Part shown: in pieces, positions 1-10,969 of the stretch
Position numbering within the stretch: the stretch's first letter is position 1
Layout: the number at the start of each line of letters is the position of its first letter
Source: Parelaphostrongylus tenuis
Lineage: Eukaryota; Nematoda; Chromadorea; Rhabditida; Metastrongylidae
DNA length: 64,000 bases
Assembly (NCBI GenBank): GCA_019055375.1
Contig: JAHQIW010003658.1
Span: forward strand, 62,001 to 126,000
Reading direction: 5' to 3'
Translations under genes and position numbers: made by a program
Notes under the pieces: generated by a model
What the model was told of the DNA's origin: nothing
Databases searched by the model: none
What the model saw: the letters and a program-made list of their open reading frames with translations, nothing else

Positions 1-244
1 ATCCGGTTTGAGAGTTATGAATTTTTAAGACCTTTCCCATATGAGCGATTCAGTAGCATAAGCATAGATGGCGAATCACAGTGGGCTGGCAGCATGAGTA
101 CTGTAGTATGGTAATACTGTTTTGTTTGAATTATCAAAGCGCACATTGTGTTGAGGATTCAGTTAGAACCTCAGTAGTTTGTTCAGAAATCCATTAAATG
201 GTGCTATAAAACATAGTTAGAAGACAATTCGTTTATCGTAATTT
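1..244. other. Unassigned sequence at window start
   Basis: I see no coding frame, RNA gene or known repeat here before the SINE fragment that follows. Confidence 0.4.
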
Positions 245-355
245 TCCCTGGCAACCTTGAGGATAGCCAAGCTGGGACGTTCGTTGTTTGACGGAGAGTG
301 TTGGAGGTGAGAATTAGTCTCGCGCCGCAAAGAGCTTCACAACCAGGTGGCACAT
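245..355 (-). repeat. SINE family S1, partial copy (tRNA-Ser/Leu-derived)
   Basis: On the minus strand this matches the middle of the S1 family: the segments equivalent to GGATAGCC, GACGTTC and GAGTGTTGGAGGTG occur in the same order as in the copies at 16075, 45070 and 57590. The tRNA-like head is eroded (AACCAGGTGGC in place of AACCACTCGGCC on the plus strand) and the 3' tail is missing. It sits just upstream of a chemoreceptor exon, probably in an intron. Confidence 0.55.
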
Positions 356-552
356 CTCCTCCTCCTTCTCCAATCCCCTGGTTGGCCTGGTTGGAAAACA
401 ATAGTAATACTGGTAACATTTAGTTTTTAGTGCTATAATGCCATACAAGAATTCAATTCTATGAAAATTGTAGTCTGATATAAACATTTTTATCGGTAAC
501 TGATTAAGATTTCGTCAATTAATAAAACGGTTGTAGAAAAGCTCTTTTTCAG

Positions 553-684
553 TTTATGACGTATCAGAATTACTCCCTGGTAGTCTTGATGCTTCTATTG
601 TATTTGATTATTTATGCGAAAATCAAAACGCAGCAAAACTTTGATGTTGGGATGTTCAAGAAGGAGTTGACTTTCTTGATACAG
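553..684 (+). CDS. Srx-like 7TM chemoreceptor, gene A, TM5 and intracellular loop 3 exon
   Basis: This 44-codon open exon follows a T-rich acceptor (TTTTTCAG ending at 552). It encodes a hydrophobic helix containing YLIIYAKIK, then a basic loop ending KKELTFLIQ. The same architecture (YLIIYMKIR, KKEISFLIQ) occurs at 25833-25961. The K-K-E-x-x-F-L-I-Q pattern at the start of TM6 is typical of nematode Srx-class receptors, which are sensory-neuron GPCRs for environmental chemicals. The junction would be CAG|GCAAGA, a GC donor where the paralogue has CAG|GTAAGA. The open frame runs 50 codons further without resembling a receptor, so I end the exon at 684. Earlier exons would lie outside the window. 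The Srx class is my inference from motif pattern, not from a search. Confidence 0.62.
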
Positions 685-2390
685 GCAAGAGCAATTTTCT
701 TTCATGTCTTCTTTCAAAATTTCAATGGTTTTGTTGACTATTTTGAAAATAACATTAGAAAGTTTCGCCAAACCTTTCTCCAACTTTGCCTTTTTAATTT
801 TCTAATCGGTGTAGCGCCGAAAAGATATTGGTAATATCTAACAGCATTCGGATTACTTGTTTAGTACATATGCGATAAGGCTAGAAAAGCCAAGTGTTCA
901 AACAATAAAATGAAACAGAATAATGCCTCTCCATTCGATGCGTTTTATGGACCTTGCTCAAACAGTAATGATCGAAATTGATATAGTATGCTTGAAGCCA
1001 TCAAGATCTAAGTGCTAACGCCTGTTTTATCCTACCAGTACTCATCGTAGCACCATTCTTGGTTCAGATGATCTCTTGAAGCTATACTTATAGCTCCATA
1101 TACTTTGCACCTTTACCTTAATCGCTCAAAACATATTACAACCTTATCAGACTATAACTGTTTGAGCAAGGTCTATAATGCGGTTATACAGAGAGGTATG
1201 AATTATTTTGAAAGCCGCAAGCTTGTTTGTCGGTCACAACAATGTCATGTAATTCCATCATCTGACTTGCAGTGATTTACTGCTCAGCGTCGATTCCTTC
1301 ATAAAGGAGTATAGCCTCAAGAGATTGGCTTAACCGAAGACGGTACTATTGATGAGTTTCCAACAGGCGCTATAGCATTTAGCATGGCTGAAAACATGTT
1401 ATACCCTTACAGGAATAACATAAAAATTATCCGGCATAATTCAACTGAGAGCACTATCTTTCGACGTTTGAATCAAAAAATACATTCATCCACGAAAGTG
1501 ATCATTTTCATCCACGATTTCTACCATCATCACATTAAAAATCGTGTCTATCGCCATATGTACAACACATTAATTGAGAAGATAGATGCGTCGCACTATG
1601 AAGTTCTAAATTCCAGTGTGACGCAAACATGTGAAGAACTACTAATGTCTGTTGCACACCTCCTTGATCGGTTTTCCTCCTGACTGTCACCTATCGTACT
1701 TTCTTATTTTTGTTCTTCTCTGATAACGCAACCTATATATTGTGCTATTTCCAGCGCCTTCTCTGTTTGTTTTATTTCCTCTCCTTTTTCATCCTCTAAC
1801 ATGTACCGAGGGGGTGTTGGCTGGTGACTTAGGATTTTTGGTCTTTTTCATTTACAAAAGACATTGGTCGACCCACGCAACCCTTTCATGATAAATCGTA
1901 AGACCGAATGCTGAAAGTTACGAAGATATCTGGATTCTTCATAAATGTCGTCGCATATAGATCTAACGAATCTCTCTCAAGCCCTAGTAATGTGCTTCTA
2001 TGTTTTCAATGACTTTATATATATAGGCAAGCGCCTTTCTTCAGTGAATTGAAGGGAGTTAGTCTCAAACGTGTCTGGTTCCGATTTTCCCGACTTCGAA
2101 GGGATAGTTGACCAATAAGTTTGAGGCGTGTCGAACAAACGTCTTGTTTTTACTAAATGTTATAATTACGAAAGTACTAACCTGACCTCCTTAACAGTCA
2201 AAAGAACTTTTGCGAAACCTACAGTGATTGAGCAGGATTTTGACATACAATCGTCATCAGCAGCGCTGAAATAAAAGTTTGGCGAACCTTGGGCATTCGA
2301 CCTACCGTTGCACACAGTTCAACAGTATTGATGCAGCTCGTTTTCAATAATTCTAAGTTTCATGGATAGGGGCGATCTCTGGAAAGTAGG
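685..2390. other. Probable intron / unassigned; contains one unrecognised 99-codon frame
   Basis: If gene A is real, this is the first part of a 5.6-kb intron. It holds an open frame at 1384-1683 (+) whose product is rich in His, Ile and Asn (for example HDFYHHHIKN) and resembles no family I know. A frame of this length can arise by chance in 64 kb. Confidence 0.3.
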
Positions 2391-2394
2391 TGCG

Positions 2395-3080
2395 TGTGTA
2401 CAATTTTTTCCGGAATATCGTTGGCCTGTTTTTCCTTACATTTGAATTTTCTTGTTGGTTCAATTCGTTCTGAAGGAGACTAATTTCTAAGAATATCCCT
2501 TTCACTGAATCAGAAAATTTTTTGAGAGTGCTAGTGAGCATCCGAAGGCCCAAACCTCTTGCGAGCGCCTTATGTGGCCGCGTTTCTGGAAAACTCTTTC
2601 TACAGCGTTATAGTCTCCAGAATAAAATATGAAATCACATCCGCCGCACGCCTTCATTTTTATCACGCGTGTAAATCGTTGGAAGCACGAAAAACCATAT
2701 GAACGCGTAGAGGAAATTTCGCAGCTTATTAGTCAGTCGTTTTATCGAGAGTTTCTCCAAAGCAGAAAAAACTGATTAACAAGTTGCACTGTCTAACGCA
2801 GTAGGCCATCCATTGATGGCCTCGCCGCAGCCTGTAGATTGGCCGATAAACAAGCGCGCTGAGTATGTCAAATTCTATCTTATATTCCTTGCTACAGTGC
2901 AATGAAACGGTCTTTTCAAAAAATAAGGGCAGTGCTGGGATTATTGAAACTTACGCTATCTTGTGTTATCGAAGGATTGCTAGCAGTCTGAGAAAGGAGC
3001 TTAGCCTAATTAAACATAAAGAGCGTGATGTGTGTGAAACATATATTTATTCTGGATCTTACAGCCTATAAAAAGACTTA
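2395..3080 (+). repeat. Unclassified interspersed repeat family U1, copy 1
   Basis: Several blocks recur in divergent form elsewhere. The block around 2590-2700 (CTTTCTACAGCGTTATAGT, then CGCCGCACGCC, then a TCGTTGGAAGC-like stretch) matches 50590-50690 and, inverted, 10130-10330. The block around 2950-3000 (GAAACTTACGCTATC, then GGATTGCTAGCAGT) matches 50725-50770 and 18255-18300. I see no protein or terminal repeat that classifies it. It may be an old DNA-transposon derivative. Confidence 0.35.
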
Positions 3081-3419
3081 AGAGGCTACGTAGCGCGCTA
3101 GACAGAAATTTAGCTCTCGACCGATCACTGTTACTCTACTGAAAAGCTCTTATCCAGCGGCAGAGATATGCTTAGAAATTAGTCCCTTATAACCAAAAAG
3201 AACCTTTTTGCTTTTTTTACTTTAGTTAGGTACTTTTTTCCGGAACCACTAGGGATTGCTGCCAGCGCGAGTGTTTGTCCTCCCTTTTTTACGAAATTGG
3301 ACCGTCCTTGTCTATGCTATTTCAGGGTGTGTAAATTTCGAAGGCTATCGCATTTAGCCGACGCGAGGTTGATAATTGTTGTATTAATAGTATGAGAAGT
3401 AATAGTAGCAGATTAATGA

Positions 3420-3454
3420 GAGACGTTTCGGCGACTTCACCTTCTTCAGAGCCT
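3420..3454 (-). ncRNA. Hammerhead-ribozyme-like core (PLE terminal remnant)
   Basis: On the minus strand the order is GGCT, CTGAAGA, a 13-nt helix II segment, GAAA, then CGTC. Helix II pairs well (GGTG with CGCC around loop AAGT). CTGAAGA fits the CUGANGA hammerhead core, and GTC is the usual cleavage triplet. Helix I is eroded: GGCT would need AGCC after GTC but TCTC is present. No Penelope-like coding remnant adjoins it. It resembles the better-preserved cores at 34585 and 52233. Confidence 0.45.
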
Positions 3455-4030
3455 GGCGTAACTTTGATGAATGATTTGGACCACTCAACTTTGATTCAAA
3501 TCGTGTCCAGTACAACATAAGCTCAAGCTCTAAATAAGGCGAAATCTCCGTCAGCTATCTACCCAGCTTTTACTATTAGTACCATTATTACTCATTATAC
3601 TATGGTTACCAAATGCTCGTTTGCTCAACAAGATAAGTCGTTGAAAGTTACATATATTGTATAATAATACCGAGTTTTTTAGAAGGTCTCCCAAATTGGC
3701 TTATGCGTTTGAATTGTTTAACCATCAAATATTGTAAATTTGGTTCAAGCGAGTAAGTTGGATGGCATATGGACAGATATGTTTAAGATGTCAGTCATTC
3801 TTACTTGTGTTGGCGAATAACATGAGAAAGACTAGCGATAACTGCGGCTTTTCGTGCCCCAATTATAAGTAAGTAAATGTTGCCCGAATAGCTCAAGTTA
3901 TTACTCAGCATGGATAAAACTGATGGTTTCTTGAAGGAATACGATAAAATAACAAAGGTTAAAATAGTTTTAAGCTCTCTACTTTCCGATTTCTCATGAG
4001 GATCGTAAAAAATTACATTTGACTATTTCA
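3455..4030. other. Unassigned sequence
   Basis: AT-rich, no recognisable gene. The first 100 bases may be further Penelope-like terminal sequence, because they continue the block shared with other hammerhead-like sites; this cannot be shown by eye. Confidence 0.3.
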
Positions 4031-4032
4031 AA

Positions 4033-4425
4033 CTGCATCACCTTTGTCACCCGTCGTTTCGTCGATCGTCGAGTGACTTGAGCGAGCTGCAATAAACGTT
4101 CCTTTTTTTGCTATCGCTTACAAAACGCAGTGGTCCTTGTCGCTCCAGGAGCTCGTCGAGCATCATATCTTTTCCTAGGGTCTTTTCTGAGGAATCAAGC
4201 CACTGATTGGTACTTTTCCTGTGATGCGCTTAACATCTCGAGAATTCCTGTCGGTAATGACACTCGTTCTTTGAGTGCCTGGAGTGATTACACCGCATCA
4301 CCTCACCTCCTATCCACCTCATCTTCAAAAGCCTGGAGTGTAGAACGTCATCCATAATTTTTGACATTTGGCGTAGGTCAAAACTTTGAATGCTTTCTCT
4401 CATTTGCGAGACTTAGTATCGACGT
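4033..4425 (-). mobile_element. RTE-clade non-LTR retrotransposon, 3' end fragment
   Basis: On the minus strand this matches the last 130 or so codons and the 3' tail of the RTE copy at 39815-40990. Shared landmarks are the segment equivalent to CGAGTGACTCGAG, the region encoding YDAQ..P.ARR, and the short repeated tail (CATCACC / GTCACCCGTCG on the plus strand). It has many substitutions and frameshifts. RTE elements are usually 5'-truncated, which fits a 3'-only fragment. Confidence 0.75.
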
Positions 4426-4429
4426 TTCA

Positions 4430-5400
4430 CACAGTCTAACACACTTTGTCATACCACATTCGATAATTTGATTAATATTTTATATATTCAATGAAAAACG
4501 ACTGCATAAGTGAATTCAAATGGCTATCTATCAATTAAATTGAATTGCTTAATTTACCTTAATGGGAAAAGTCACCAGTGTACTGTCACAGGTTGTTAGA
4601 AGGGAACCTTACTCAAACTAAAAAATAGATCTGAAATATGGTGCCATATCATTTGTGATGATAGGGCACTCTCTTCTTCTGTTAATTTTCAGTTCTTGTA
4701 ATCTATCCAGAAGCCTCAAAGATTTTCGCACCAATGTTTTCGACTCATTCCCTATGAATCTTACTGCCTCTTCAATATTGTCAACGTTATGCCTTTCTGT
4801 CCCGACACACCAAGGGAATACTTGTTTGTCTCTTCGACTATCTACTGTCCTTTTATGCGGACGCGAAGTGGTTTACCATTTGCTGTGGGCGGTCTTTCAC
4901 TCACTGCAACCTTTACCACTTCCTCTTATCATTCATTTGCACGTTTCAAAAGTTCATGTCTAGGGCGGTTGTTGGTTTTTGAAGAGAATAATTTCTTCGT
5001 CATGGTTAGCTCTCCGGCATGTTCCGTGCGTTTTATGAGAAGTCGTGAGATCTATTTGCCCTCTCATAAGCAGTTTCAATATAAGTAGTAAAACTACTAA
5101 TTTCAATGTGTGACATAACTCTGATTTCATAGAACGTTGCTGTCCGCTCTCTTTCAAACCGAAAAAATCTCTCAAGACTGTATTCCGAAATTGTGCAGAC
5201 GACGATTTAGGATCAAACGGTTAGGTGAAATCTTCAATTCACTACCATTCTGCAGCAGTCCAACCTTCAATTTTTGTGGGAAAGCTTTCAGAATTGTGCT
5301 ACCATGAATGCTTCTAATTATCGTGATAAAACATGGTGTCTCATTTTATTCGTTCCAAATTCTTCCTTAGGTTTCTATGGAAATATCATATTTCCATAGT
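4430..5400. other. Unassigned; coding-like minus-strand patch of unknown origin
   Basis: Between about 4640 and 5175 the minus strand reads like decayed coding sequence (for example RHNVDNIEEAVRF and LLDRLQELKINRRREC, hydrophilic and helix-forming), interrupted by several stops. I suspect an old transposon protein but cannot name the family. The rest shows nothing recognisable. Confidence 0.25.
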
Positions 5401-5409
5401 GCGCGTTCA

Positions 5410-5545
5410 GCAGTGACTGGAGAGGAACTGTGACGCACACGTAATCAATGGTTTGATCCCGCTTTTGAGGCTCAACATGCCTCCCATCCCTCCGAGGTCG
5501 GCGAATTGATATGATTTGACTGGGAGAGTAACATCATCAACTTGA
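5410..5545 (+). repeat. SINE family S2, divergent copy
   Basis: This repeats the order of segments seen in the copy that follows: a box-B-like AATGGTTTGATCCCGC, then CATCCCTCCGAGGTCGGC, then ACTGGGAGA. The box-A half is poorly kept. The two copies are in the same orientation about 140 bp apart. Confidence 0.45.
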
Positions 5546-5682
5546 TACATCGGTAGGCTACCACCAGTGAAAACCAGATATACCATTTAATCACCTTAGA
5601 CGATGCTTGATAAAGTCGAATCATTGCGCATTCCTTAGGGTTCGTGGCAAATTGTTTCAAAGATCGACGAGTTGCAAAAAGA

Positions 5683-5875
5683 ACGCATGTGGCACAGTGG
5701 TTAGAGGTGCTGTGTGTCGCACAAGAGGTCGATGGTTCGATCTTGCGCTCATGGCTCACCAAGCCATTCATCCCTCTGGGGTCGGAAAATTGGTACCGGA
5801 CTGGTCTCAGACATGTCTGGGAGGATAAGCAGCACTGACTCGGTTCAGCGGGAGGTCACCGCGAGTCATTGTTAA
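5683..5875 (+). repeat. SINE family S2 (tRNA-derived)
   Basis: The head has an RNA polymerase III box A (TGGCACAGTGG, 5690-5700, followed by TTAGAGG) and, about 40 nt later, a box B (GATGGTTCGATCTT). This spacing is that of a tRNA gene, but the ends do not pair as an acceptor stem. The body continues with CCATTCATCCCTCTGGGG and a unique tail. It was probably mobilised by a LINE such as RTE, but no shared 3' tail with RTE is evident. Confidence 0.55.
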
Positions 5876-5879
5876 GGCC

Positions 5880-6320
5880 AGATACGCATTCATATAACTT
5901 CAAATGAAGTTAAAACTTTGAAGTCGAATGCATGGTGCATCCCTCAGGGATTGATCAACGCCGAGAGCTTTATCTTTTAGCTTTTATCAACGAATCTCAA
6001 CAGAATGTTGAACGCTGTTTGGAGAATACCATAATTGTACTCACCTAGACTTTGCAGATCTCTTATTTCATTGAGATTTCTCTCTTATGAGTGACACAAA
6101 CAGATGTGTATCAACACTCAATCAAAAAATTCTCATATCAGAGGATTTGAGTTATAGAAAGAGCCTTTAGCTTTATGTCAAGTTCACTTTCCTCATCATT
6201 AACTTCTTTCACTACTCAACCAAGTCACCTTTGGCATACTTTTATCCCCTTGTGTCAAAATCTTCACGTCTATTTGTATCAGAGGCGTTTACTTGGTAAA
6301 TTAATCTAATCGTTTTTCAG
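5880..6320. other. Unassigned, probable intron of gene A
   Basis: AT-rich, no coding frame. It ends in a good acceptor (CGTTTTTCAG) for the next exon. Confidence 0.35.
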
Positions 6321-6587
6321 ACAATTCCGATCAGTGTGCTCTTCGCCGTCGAAATGGCATTGTTCAAGCTCATTCCTTCCGATGATATAGGTGGTTATAT
6401 GCATTTCTTTGTCATCGCCTTACAGAATCTAATTTTTATCGCCAATAGCATGTCCTCACCGGTCATGCTGTTCATTTTTAACAGAGACGTGCAACAATGT
6501 GCCCGTGATGTATTTCGAAGGAATACCACCTCGGCCGTTCATGTAGTAAGGCCAAATGGGAATAAAATGTTGCGAACAAGTGGCTAG
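6321..6587 (+). CDS. Srx-like 7TM chemoreceptor, gene A, last exon (TM6-TM7 and C-tail)
   Basis: The exon begins in phase 0 directly after TTTTTCAG and runs 88 codons to a stop. It encodes TM6 (TIPISVLFAVEMALF), a short outer loop, TM7 (FVIALQNLIFIANSMSSPVM) and a cytoplasmic tail starting FNRDVQQCARDVFRRN. The paralogues at 30912 and 37541 share the pattern FxNLxxxAN-S-S-P-M and FN-x-DVRKLARN. Joined to the exon at 553-684 it gives FLIQ followed by TIPIS, in frame, as in other nematode Srx-type receptors. No stop or frameshift is seen. Whether it is expressed is unknown. Confidence 0.65.
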   Translation, partial: TIPISVLFAVEMALFKLIPSDDIGGYMHFFVIALQNLIFIANSMSSPVMLFIFNRDVQQCARDVFRRNTTSAVHVVRPNGNKMLRTSG

Positions 6588-6589
6588 CG

Positions 6590-6935
6590 GGGTAAAGCGT
6601 AACCAGTAGAAAGCTTGAAATATGAGTAGTTATGATAGATGAACAAAGAAAATTGTCGCAAACCCTTAATACTTCACCTTCTTGTAGAGGGGGAGGGGGG
6701 AGGCAAGTATTTGTAGCAAGAGCAGCAATTCTTATACTAGGCTTAACCTTCAAAAATAATAAAACCAGAATCATTATAATGGTGACTTGTGATTTTGAGC
6801 TCACATCAAAGCACTTTTGCACATCGCACTGTCATCATATCATTGTAATTTGATGAGCGAATGTGTGATCGTTGTCTCGCATTCATCCTCCACGAAAGTC
6901 TTCAAAATCCAGCGTGTTGACTCTGCCGCTGCTTA
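6590..6935. other. Unassigned 3' flank of gene A
   Basis: Contains a G-run (6690-6705) and AATAATAAAA around 6760 that could serve in polyadenylation; otherwise nothing recognisable. Confidence 0.3.
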
Positions 6936-6939
6936 AGGT

Positions 6940-7090
6940 TTATCGTCCTCGTTACAATGTGGTAAAATGCTGGTTGAGACGATTTTTTTGTTGCAACTCT
7001 CGAGGTAGCCGAGCCAAGGCATTTCTAAGCGCCAGTTGATTGCAACAGCGTGTTGGGGAAGGGTGTCGGAGCAGCGCATTGTTTATCATC
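6940..7090 (-). repeat. SINE family S1, degenerate copy
   Basis: On the plus strand the landmarks of the inverted S1 family appear in order: CTGGTTGAGACGA, GTTGCAACTCTCGAGG, AGCC, GTTGATTGCAAC, GTGTTGGGGAAGG and GCGCA. The tRNA-like head beyond 7090 is not recognisable. Confidence 0.4.
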
Positions 7091-7094
7091 TTAC

Positions 7095-7550
7095 AATCTA
7101 TTACACTGCATTACTGACCATCGCGCAACGTTGATCCCACTTATCTAAAGTGAACAAACCTTTCGAGGGGCTTTCGCAATCGAGAAGGCGAAGCTCCTTG
7201 GTGATCCCTGCACATTCTACTCTTGTGGTCGCGTCGAGTCGAAATAGCTCAAGAGCTAAATTCGTACATGTTGTTTAAGATTATTTGTTCTATGCAATTC
7301 TTCCGTTTCATTTTGAGTCGCCATATCGTTATGTGTTTTGTGTAAATGAATCAGTTTATGATGACTTGCAATATGATTATATGAGTTAGTAAAGATTCGG
7401 TCTATGTTCTCTTACAAAGTTCGTATAAAAGGCAAAGCAGGACGTCTATGAAGTGATACGCGAGACTTGTAGTATGCCTGATGCACTGACTGACTGAGAA
7501 ACTTCTTCGTCAAGACAATTCCACCGCTTGTGGTGTTCAGGCTGAACACT
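7095..7550. other. Unassigned sequence
   Basis: No gene or known repeat seen. Confidence 0.35.
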
Positions 7551-7554
7551 TGAT

Positions 7555-8700
7555 ATATATTTTTGGAAATAAAAGTTTTGGAGCACTTGAAAAAAATCTA
7601 AAAATTTGCGCATGATTTCCAAACAATACAGTAATTACTATTGCTCAAAATAAAGGTCATCTTTTTCTACGACTTTCTGCTATCGATCGCCAAATTTCTA
7701 ATCTGGTCGGAGTACCATTCCTTTGACTTTGAATGAAAGGACTCTTTACATGCCTCTTTAACATCGTTGAACTATTCATATCGGTCACTTTTCAAAAAGT
7801 GTTGAATTGATCTGACTGAGGCCAAAGTCGGATGGAGAGCAATCTGGACTGTAGACGGGATGCAGCAGTACGTCGATTCCGTCCAATTCATCAAACTTAT
7901 CCTTAGTTTTTGGCAGTGTGCGGTCTGGCGTTGTCTTGCTGCATCGAAACGTGCTTTTGGTTAAACAAAGCCGGACACTTCTTCTTAAGCTTGTGGTAGA
8001 CTCAGCCTAAGTGCTGACAACGGAGCTCGGGGTTGGATGGGGATTGCCGTATGGAACTCACTCAAAATGCACGATTCCTGCAAAATTCCACCAAAAACAA
8101 ACCATGATGAAACACTTGTCAAATCGGTTGTGCTTCGAGACTCACGGCATTGCTTGAGCGTTCTGAAATTAGTGATTGTCTCAATTGTGGTTGATCAAGT
8201 CATGGCACCCACTTCTCGTCCGAAGCCACAGTGCGTCTCCGAAATTGGTCATTCAGTGGATTGTTAAGCAATTGACTTCAAATTCCAACTCTTCTTGCTG
8301 CTTGTGCTTCAGTGAGTCCGCTCTGTTCTTTTCGTGGCTTTTTGTGGAAAAGTCAAGATAGTGGACCTGAATTAGCGCAGTTTAATGAGAAACATCAAAT
8401 TCGGTTGCCAATTCACGAGCACTTGACGAAGATTTATTTTACAAAGCAGCAATTTAAATATTCGTTGTTTAATATTGTTGCACGTTCTGAGCAAGGTTTG
8501 TCCTTGAGGTCAAAATCTCCAGCATCAAAGCGCTCAAACCAGCGTCCAGCAGCAGATTTGTTTGTTTGCCTTCCCCTCCAACTTCGTTGATTTCATCGAC
8601 TGCAGCGTGCTGTAAAAGACCCTTTCTACAATAATGACGCAGTAAAACACGAACTTTGACTGCATCGTTAGATACGGCGGAGGCTTGTAACAAGGTGAAA
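7555..8700 (-). pseudogene. Mariner transposase pseudogene, near full length (M1)
   Basis: Read on the minus strand, the mariner order is complete. It starts with an N-terminal helix-turn-helix (KSAAGRWFERFDAGDFDLKD-like, split over frames, 8470-8690) and an ASDEKW-type catalytic Asp region near 8210. Next come the second Asp motif QQDNARPHTAK near 7920 and a C-terminal end containing NDVKEACKESFHSKSKEW near 7735. Stops and indels break it throughout. Mariner transposases are cut-and-paste DDD/DDE enzymes acting in the nucleus. The downstream end (AAAACTTTTATTTCC on the minus strand, about 7560-7580) recurs at the end of the deleted copy at 31895-32330, so it is likely a true terminus. Confidence 0.8.
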
Positions 8701-8704
8701 GTAA

Positions 8705-9710
8705 AGCCGAATATTATCTAAGCCATCAGTGGGATAATCCCACATGAGAAACTGTAATATTCCCATGACATGCATGGGAGTTATCTCATGCTTATTGAAG
8801 TGCCTCAGAACTTTTTTCCAACCTAGTTAAAGGCACCGCATTCTATAGAATCAAATGATTTAAACTGAACTTACATAGAGCGCCATAAATATAAACTGAC
8901 CTAATCGAATATGGAAGTCAAAAGCAGATGTGAGTAGTGCTGATGGATACCGGCAGAAAACTTCAGCATGGATAATGCTGTTCTTTTATATCTTCGAGGA
9001 GTCGTTTTCGATACACGAATAGAAGCCTTGCTGAGGTAGTATTTGAAGAATTAGAAGTGAAAGGCTCCAAGACAGTGTAACCGAAGTCCCTTCATAACAG
9101 TGTTACTCCTATACCACCGATTAGCCGTTCTCTGAAAGGTCCTTAGCAGTTTTAGTAACCACAAAGTTAGCAAACAACGCAAGGGGCGCTCTTCGTTGAG
9201 ATGTTCGAAAAGTGACACTTAGACGTGGAATTTCTCTCCAAGAAGAGGGAAACTTAGTAAAATGCGAACTTAATCTAGATAAGCGTACCGTGGAGTAGAA
9301 TTATAACAGAATGTGACACAGAACTATTAGATTGTGGGGGAGTTATGGAAATTTTTTGCTTCATACATCTGTTCCTTATTCTTTCCCCCGTTCGCTTACT
9401 GCTTACAGGTTTTCCACTCGATTGTTTATGCAATAAAGCATGTGTTCTTCCGCATTTGTTTACATGGATGGAAATTCCATCATCTGATACTCGAATTTCG
9501 TACCAACAGTCTTCTACACGAAATTCGTTCATGTTATTCGCATCAAGTTCTATACGATATACCGAACTATCACTTTACAACAAAATATCAGATCAGTATT
9601 CTAATACAGAGAGAAGCAAACTAGTATCACAATTACTTGACAACCGAGTTGTTTTGATTGTAAACAAAACTGTCTCATTTATAACCACAAGAGTACTGAG
9701 ATACAGACGG
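8705..9710. other. Unassigned sequence
   Basis: Near 8720-8780 there is a small inverted repeat around CCCAC/GTGGG and CATGAGA/TCTCATG. A 125-codon open frame at 9345-9722 (+) has no family signature and overlaps another open frame, so I do not call it a gene. Confidence 0.3.
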
Positions 9711-9714
9711 AAAA

Positions 9715-9860
9715 TTTGGTAAAAAAGTAAAAGGGTTCTTTCTGTTAGAAGGAAACAAACAAGGAAATTCTTTGTTGGACAACAATCTTCATAAGAGCGT
9801 TAGTAATCATTCGAAAGCTTCGGGTTACTGCGCTTTTAGCTCGTAATCTAAAAGTGCCTC
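9715..9860 (+). repeat. Unclassified interspersed repeat U1, fragment
   Basis: The block TTTGTTGGACAACAATCTTC followed by GAAAGCTTC resembles 17875-17930 (TTTGTTGAGCAAGAATCTTC, GAAAGCTC) and 50485-50540 in the same order. Divergent, boundaries uncertain. Confidence 0.35.
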
Positions 9861-9898
9861 TTTGCAGTGCTGTTGCAGTAAGAAAACCATTTTGTTTC

Positions 9899-9938
9899 AT
9901 ATATATATATATGTATATATACATACATATATATATCA
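9899..9938. repeat. TA-rich microsatellite
   Basis: An alternating TA tract with interspersed G and C (ATATATATATGTATATATAC, then ACATACATATATATAT) is directly visible. Confidence 0.9.
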
Positions 9939-10129
9939 TGCCAATAGAACTCTTTCCTCAACTTATAAGTAACATGCCGACAACGTTATTTTCGACAAAT
10001 CCAATGCTCTGCTTATTTTCTACAAACATTGTATCACTGCAGTGTAGCAGGAAACATAACATTGAGTTTTACATACGTGGTGCATTGCTTGTGAATTAAG
10101 GTGCACAGTCTCCGTCGTGGATCGATAGG

Positions 10130-10330
10130 TCGCGCTGGCGCGATTCTCCGCGCTTTGAGGGAAACTCCAGTTAAAGCGGAGGACTGTGACACTACAAGAT
10201 TTTCTCTGTGCGTTTATATGCTTTTCGCGCTTGAAGTGAAGTAATGGTAAAAGCGCACGGCGGATATGAAACATAATATAATTCGAAATATTACAGCGCT
10301 AAAAAAGCCTTGAGCTTCAGAAATGGTAAC
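10130..10330 (-). repeat. Unclassified interspersed repeat U1, inverted copy
   Basis: The reverse complement reads TTTTTTAGCGCTGTAATAT, CCGCCGTGCGC, then AAGCATATAAACGC. This parallels 2590-2700 and 50590-50690. It is the only copy in this orientation that I found. Confidence 0.4.
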
Positions 10331-10334
10331 TGTA

Positions 10335-10755
10335 AATGTAACGAAATTTTCTTGTCTAGCGAAAGGGGTTGTATCGTCTTCCGTTTCCTTCGAACAGAAA
10401 AGTACCAGTAGAACATTTGAGGTTGGTAGTGGCCAGAACAGCAGACTAAAACATGGACGAGAGAGAAGCAGTGCGAAGACTTCGGTTGAGTAATGGTTGA
10501 AAAGTGATTCCCGAAAAGGGTAATCGCGACTTCAAAGCTATCTCTGGTTACAAGTTTTGCGCGGAACTCTTGTGAGGCTCAAAGGATGTCATGACAAGGT
10601 TTATTTATGTTATAAGGCTATATAATATTTCATTTCGTAGCCTGACGTTGAAATAAAGCTAGGCAGTAAATAAACTTCAACATTTATCAGATTTGAGTGC
10701 CATATGAGTGAAGATACAATGATGAAAAAACACTCTGCCTGTAAGAGCGTCTGAA
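10335..10755. other. Unassigned sequence
   Basis: No gene or repeat recognised. Confidence 0.35.
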
Positions 10756-10756
10756 C

Positions 10757-10966
10757 ATGTTTCGTTATTGTTGTGCTGTAGCTTGCTTCATTGCAGTAGT
10801 TTTCGCTTTTCACATCGTATCGCAGTCTCGAACTGATTCATCAAATATAAGTATTGAAAATAAACTAACAAAGTTGTATGATTTTTGCGTCGATAGCCGA
10901 AAGTGTATAACTATATCATTCGCACTACAAATGAATCAAGAAATGGAACATGGTTACGTGAAATAA
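10757..10966 (+). CDS. Possible small secreted peptide (unrecognised)
   Basis: The 69-codon frame starts with a signal-peptide-like N-terminus: a Met, Cys-rich hydrophobic core (residues about 4-18, ACFIAVVFAF), then a polar region beginning SQSRTDSS. The mature part is short, hydrophilic and contains two Cys (YDFCVDSRKC). I recognise no family, see no splice structure that extends it, and no codon-bias evidence separates it from chance. Treat it as a weak candidate. Confidence 0.22.
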   Translation: MFRYCCAVACFIAVVFAFHIVSQSRTDSSNISIENKLTKLYDFCVDSRKCITISFALQMNQEMEHGYVK

Positions 10967-10969
10967 TGT

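Noticed and set aside
1384..1683. 99-codon open frame
   Set aside because: No family signature, no homologue inside the window and no splice context; length is within chance for this AT content.
9345..9722. 125-codon open frame
   Set aside because: Overlaps another open frame of 96 codons on the same strand, low-complexity composition, no known motif.
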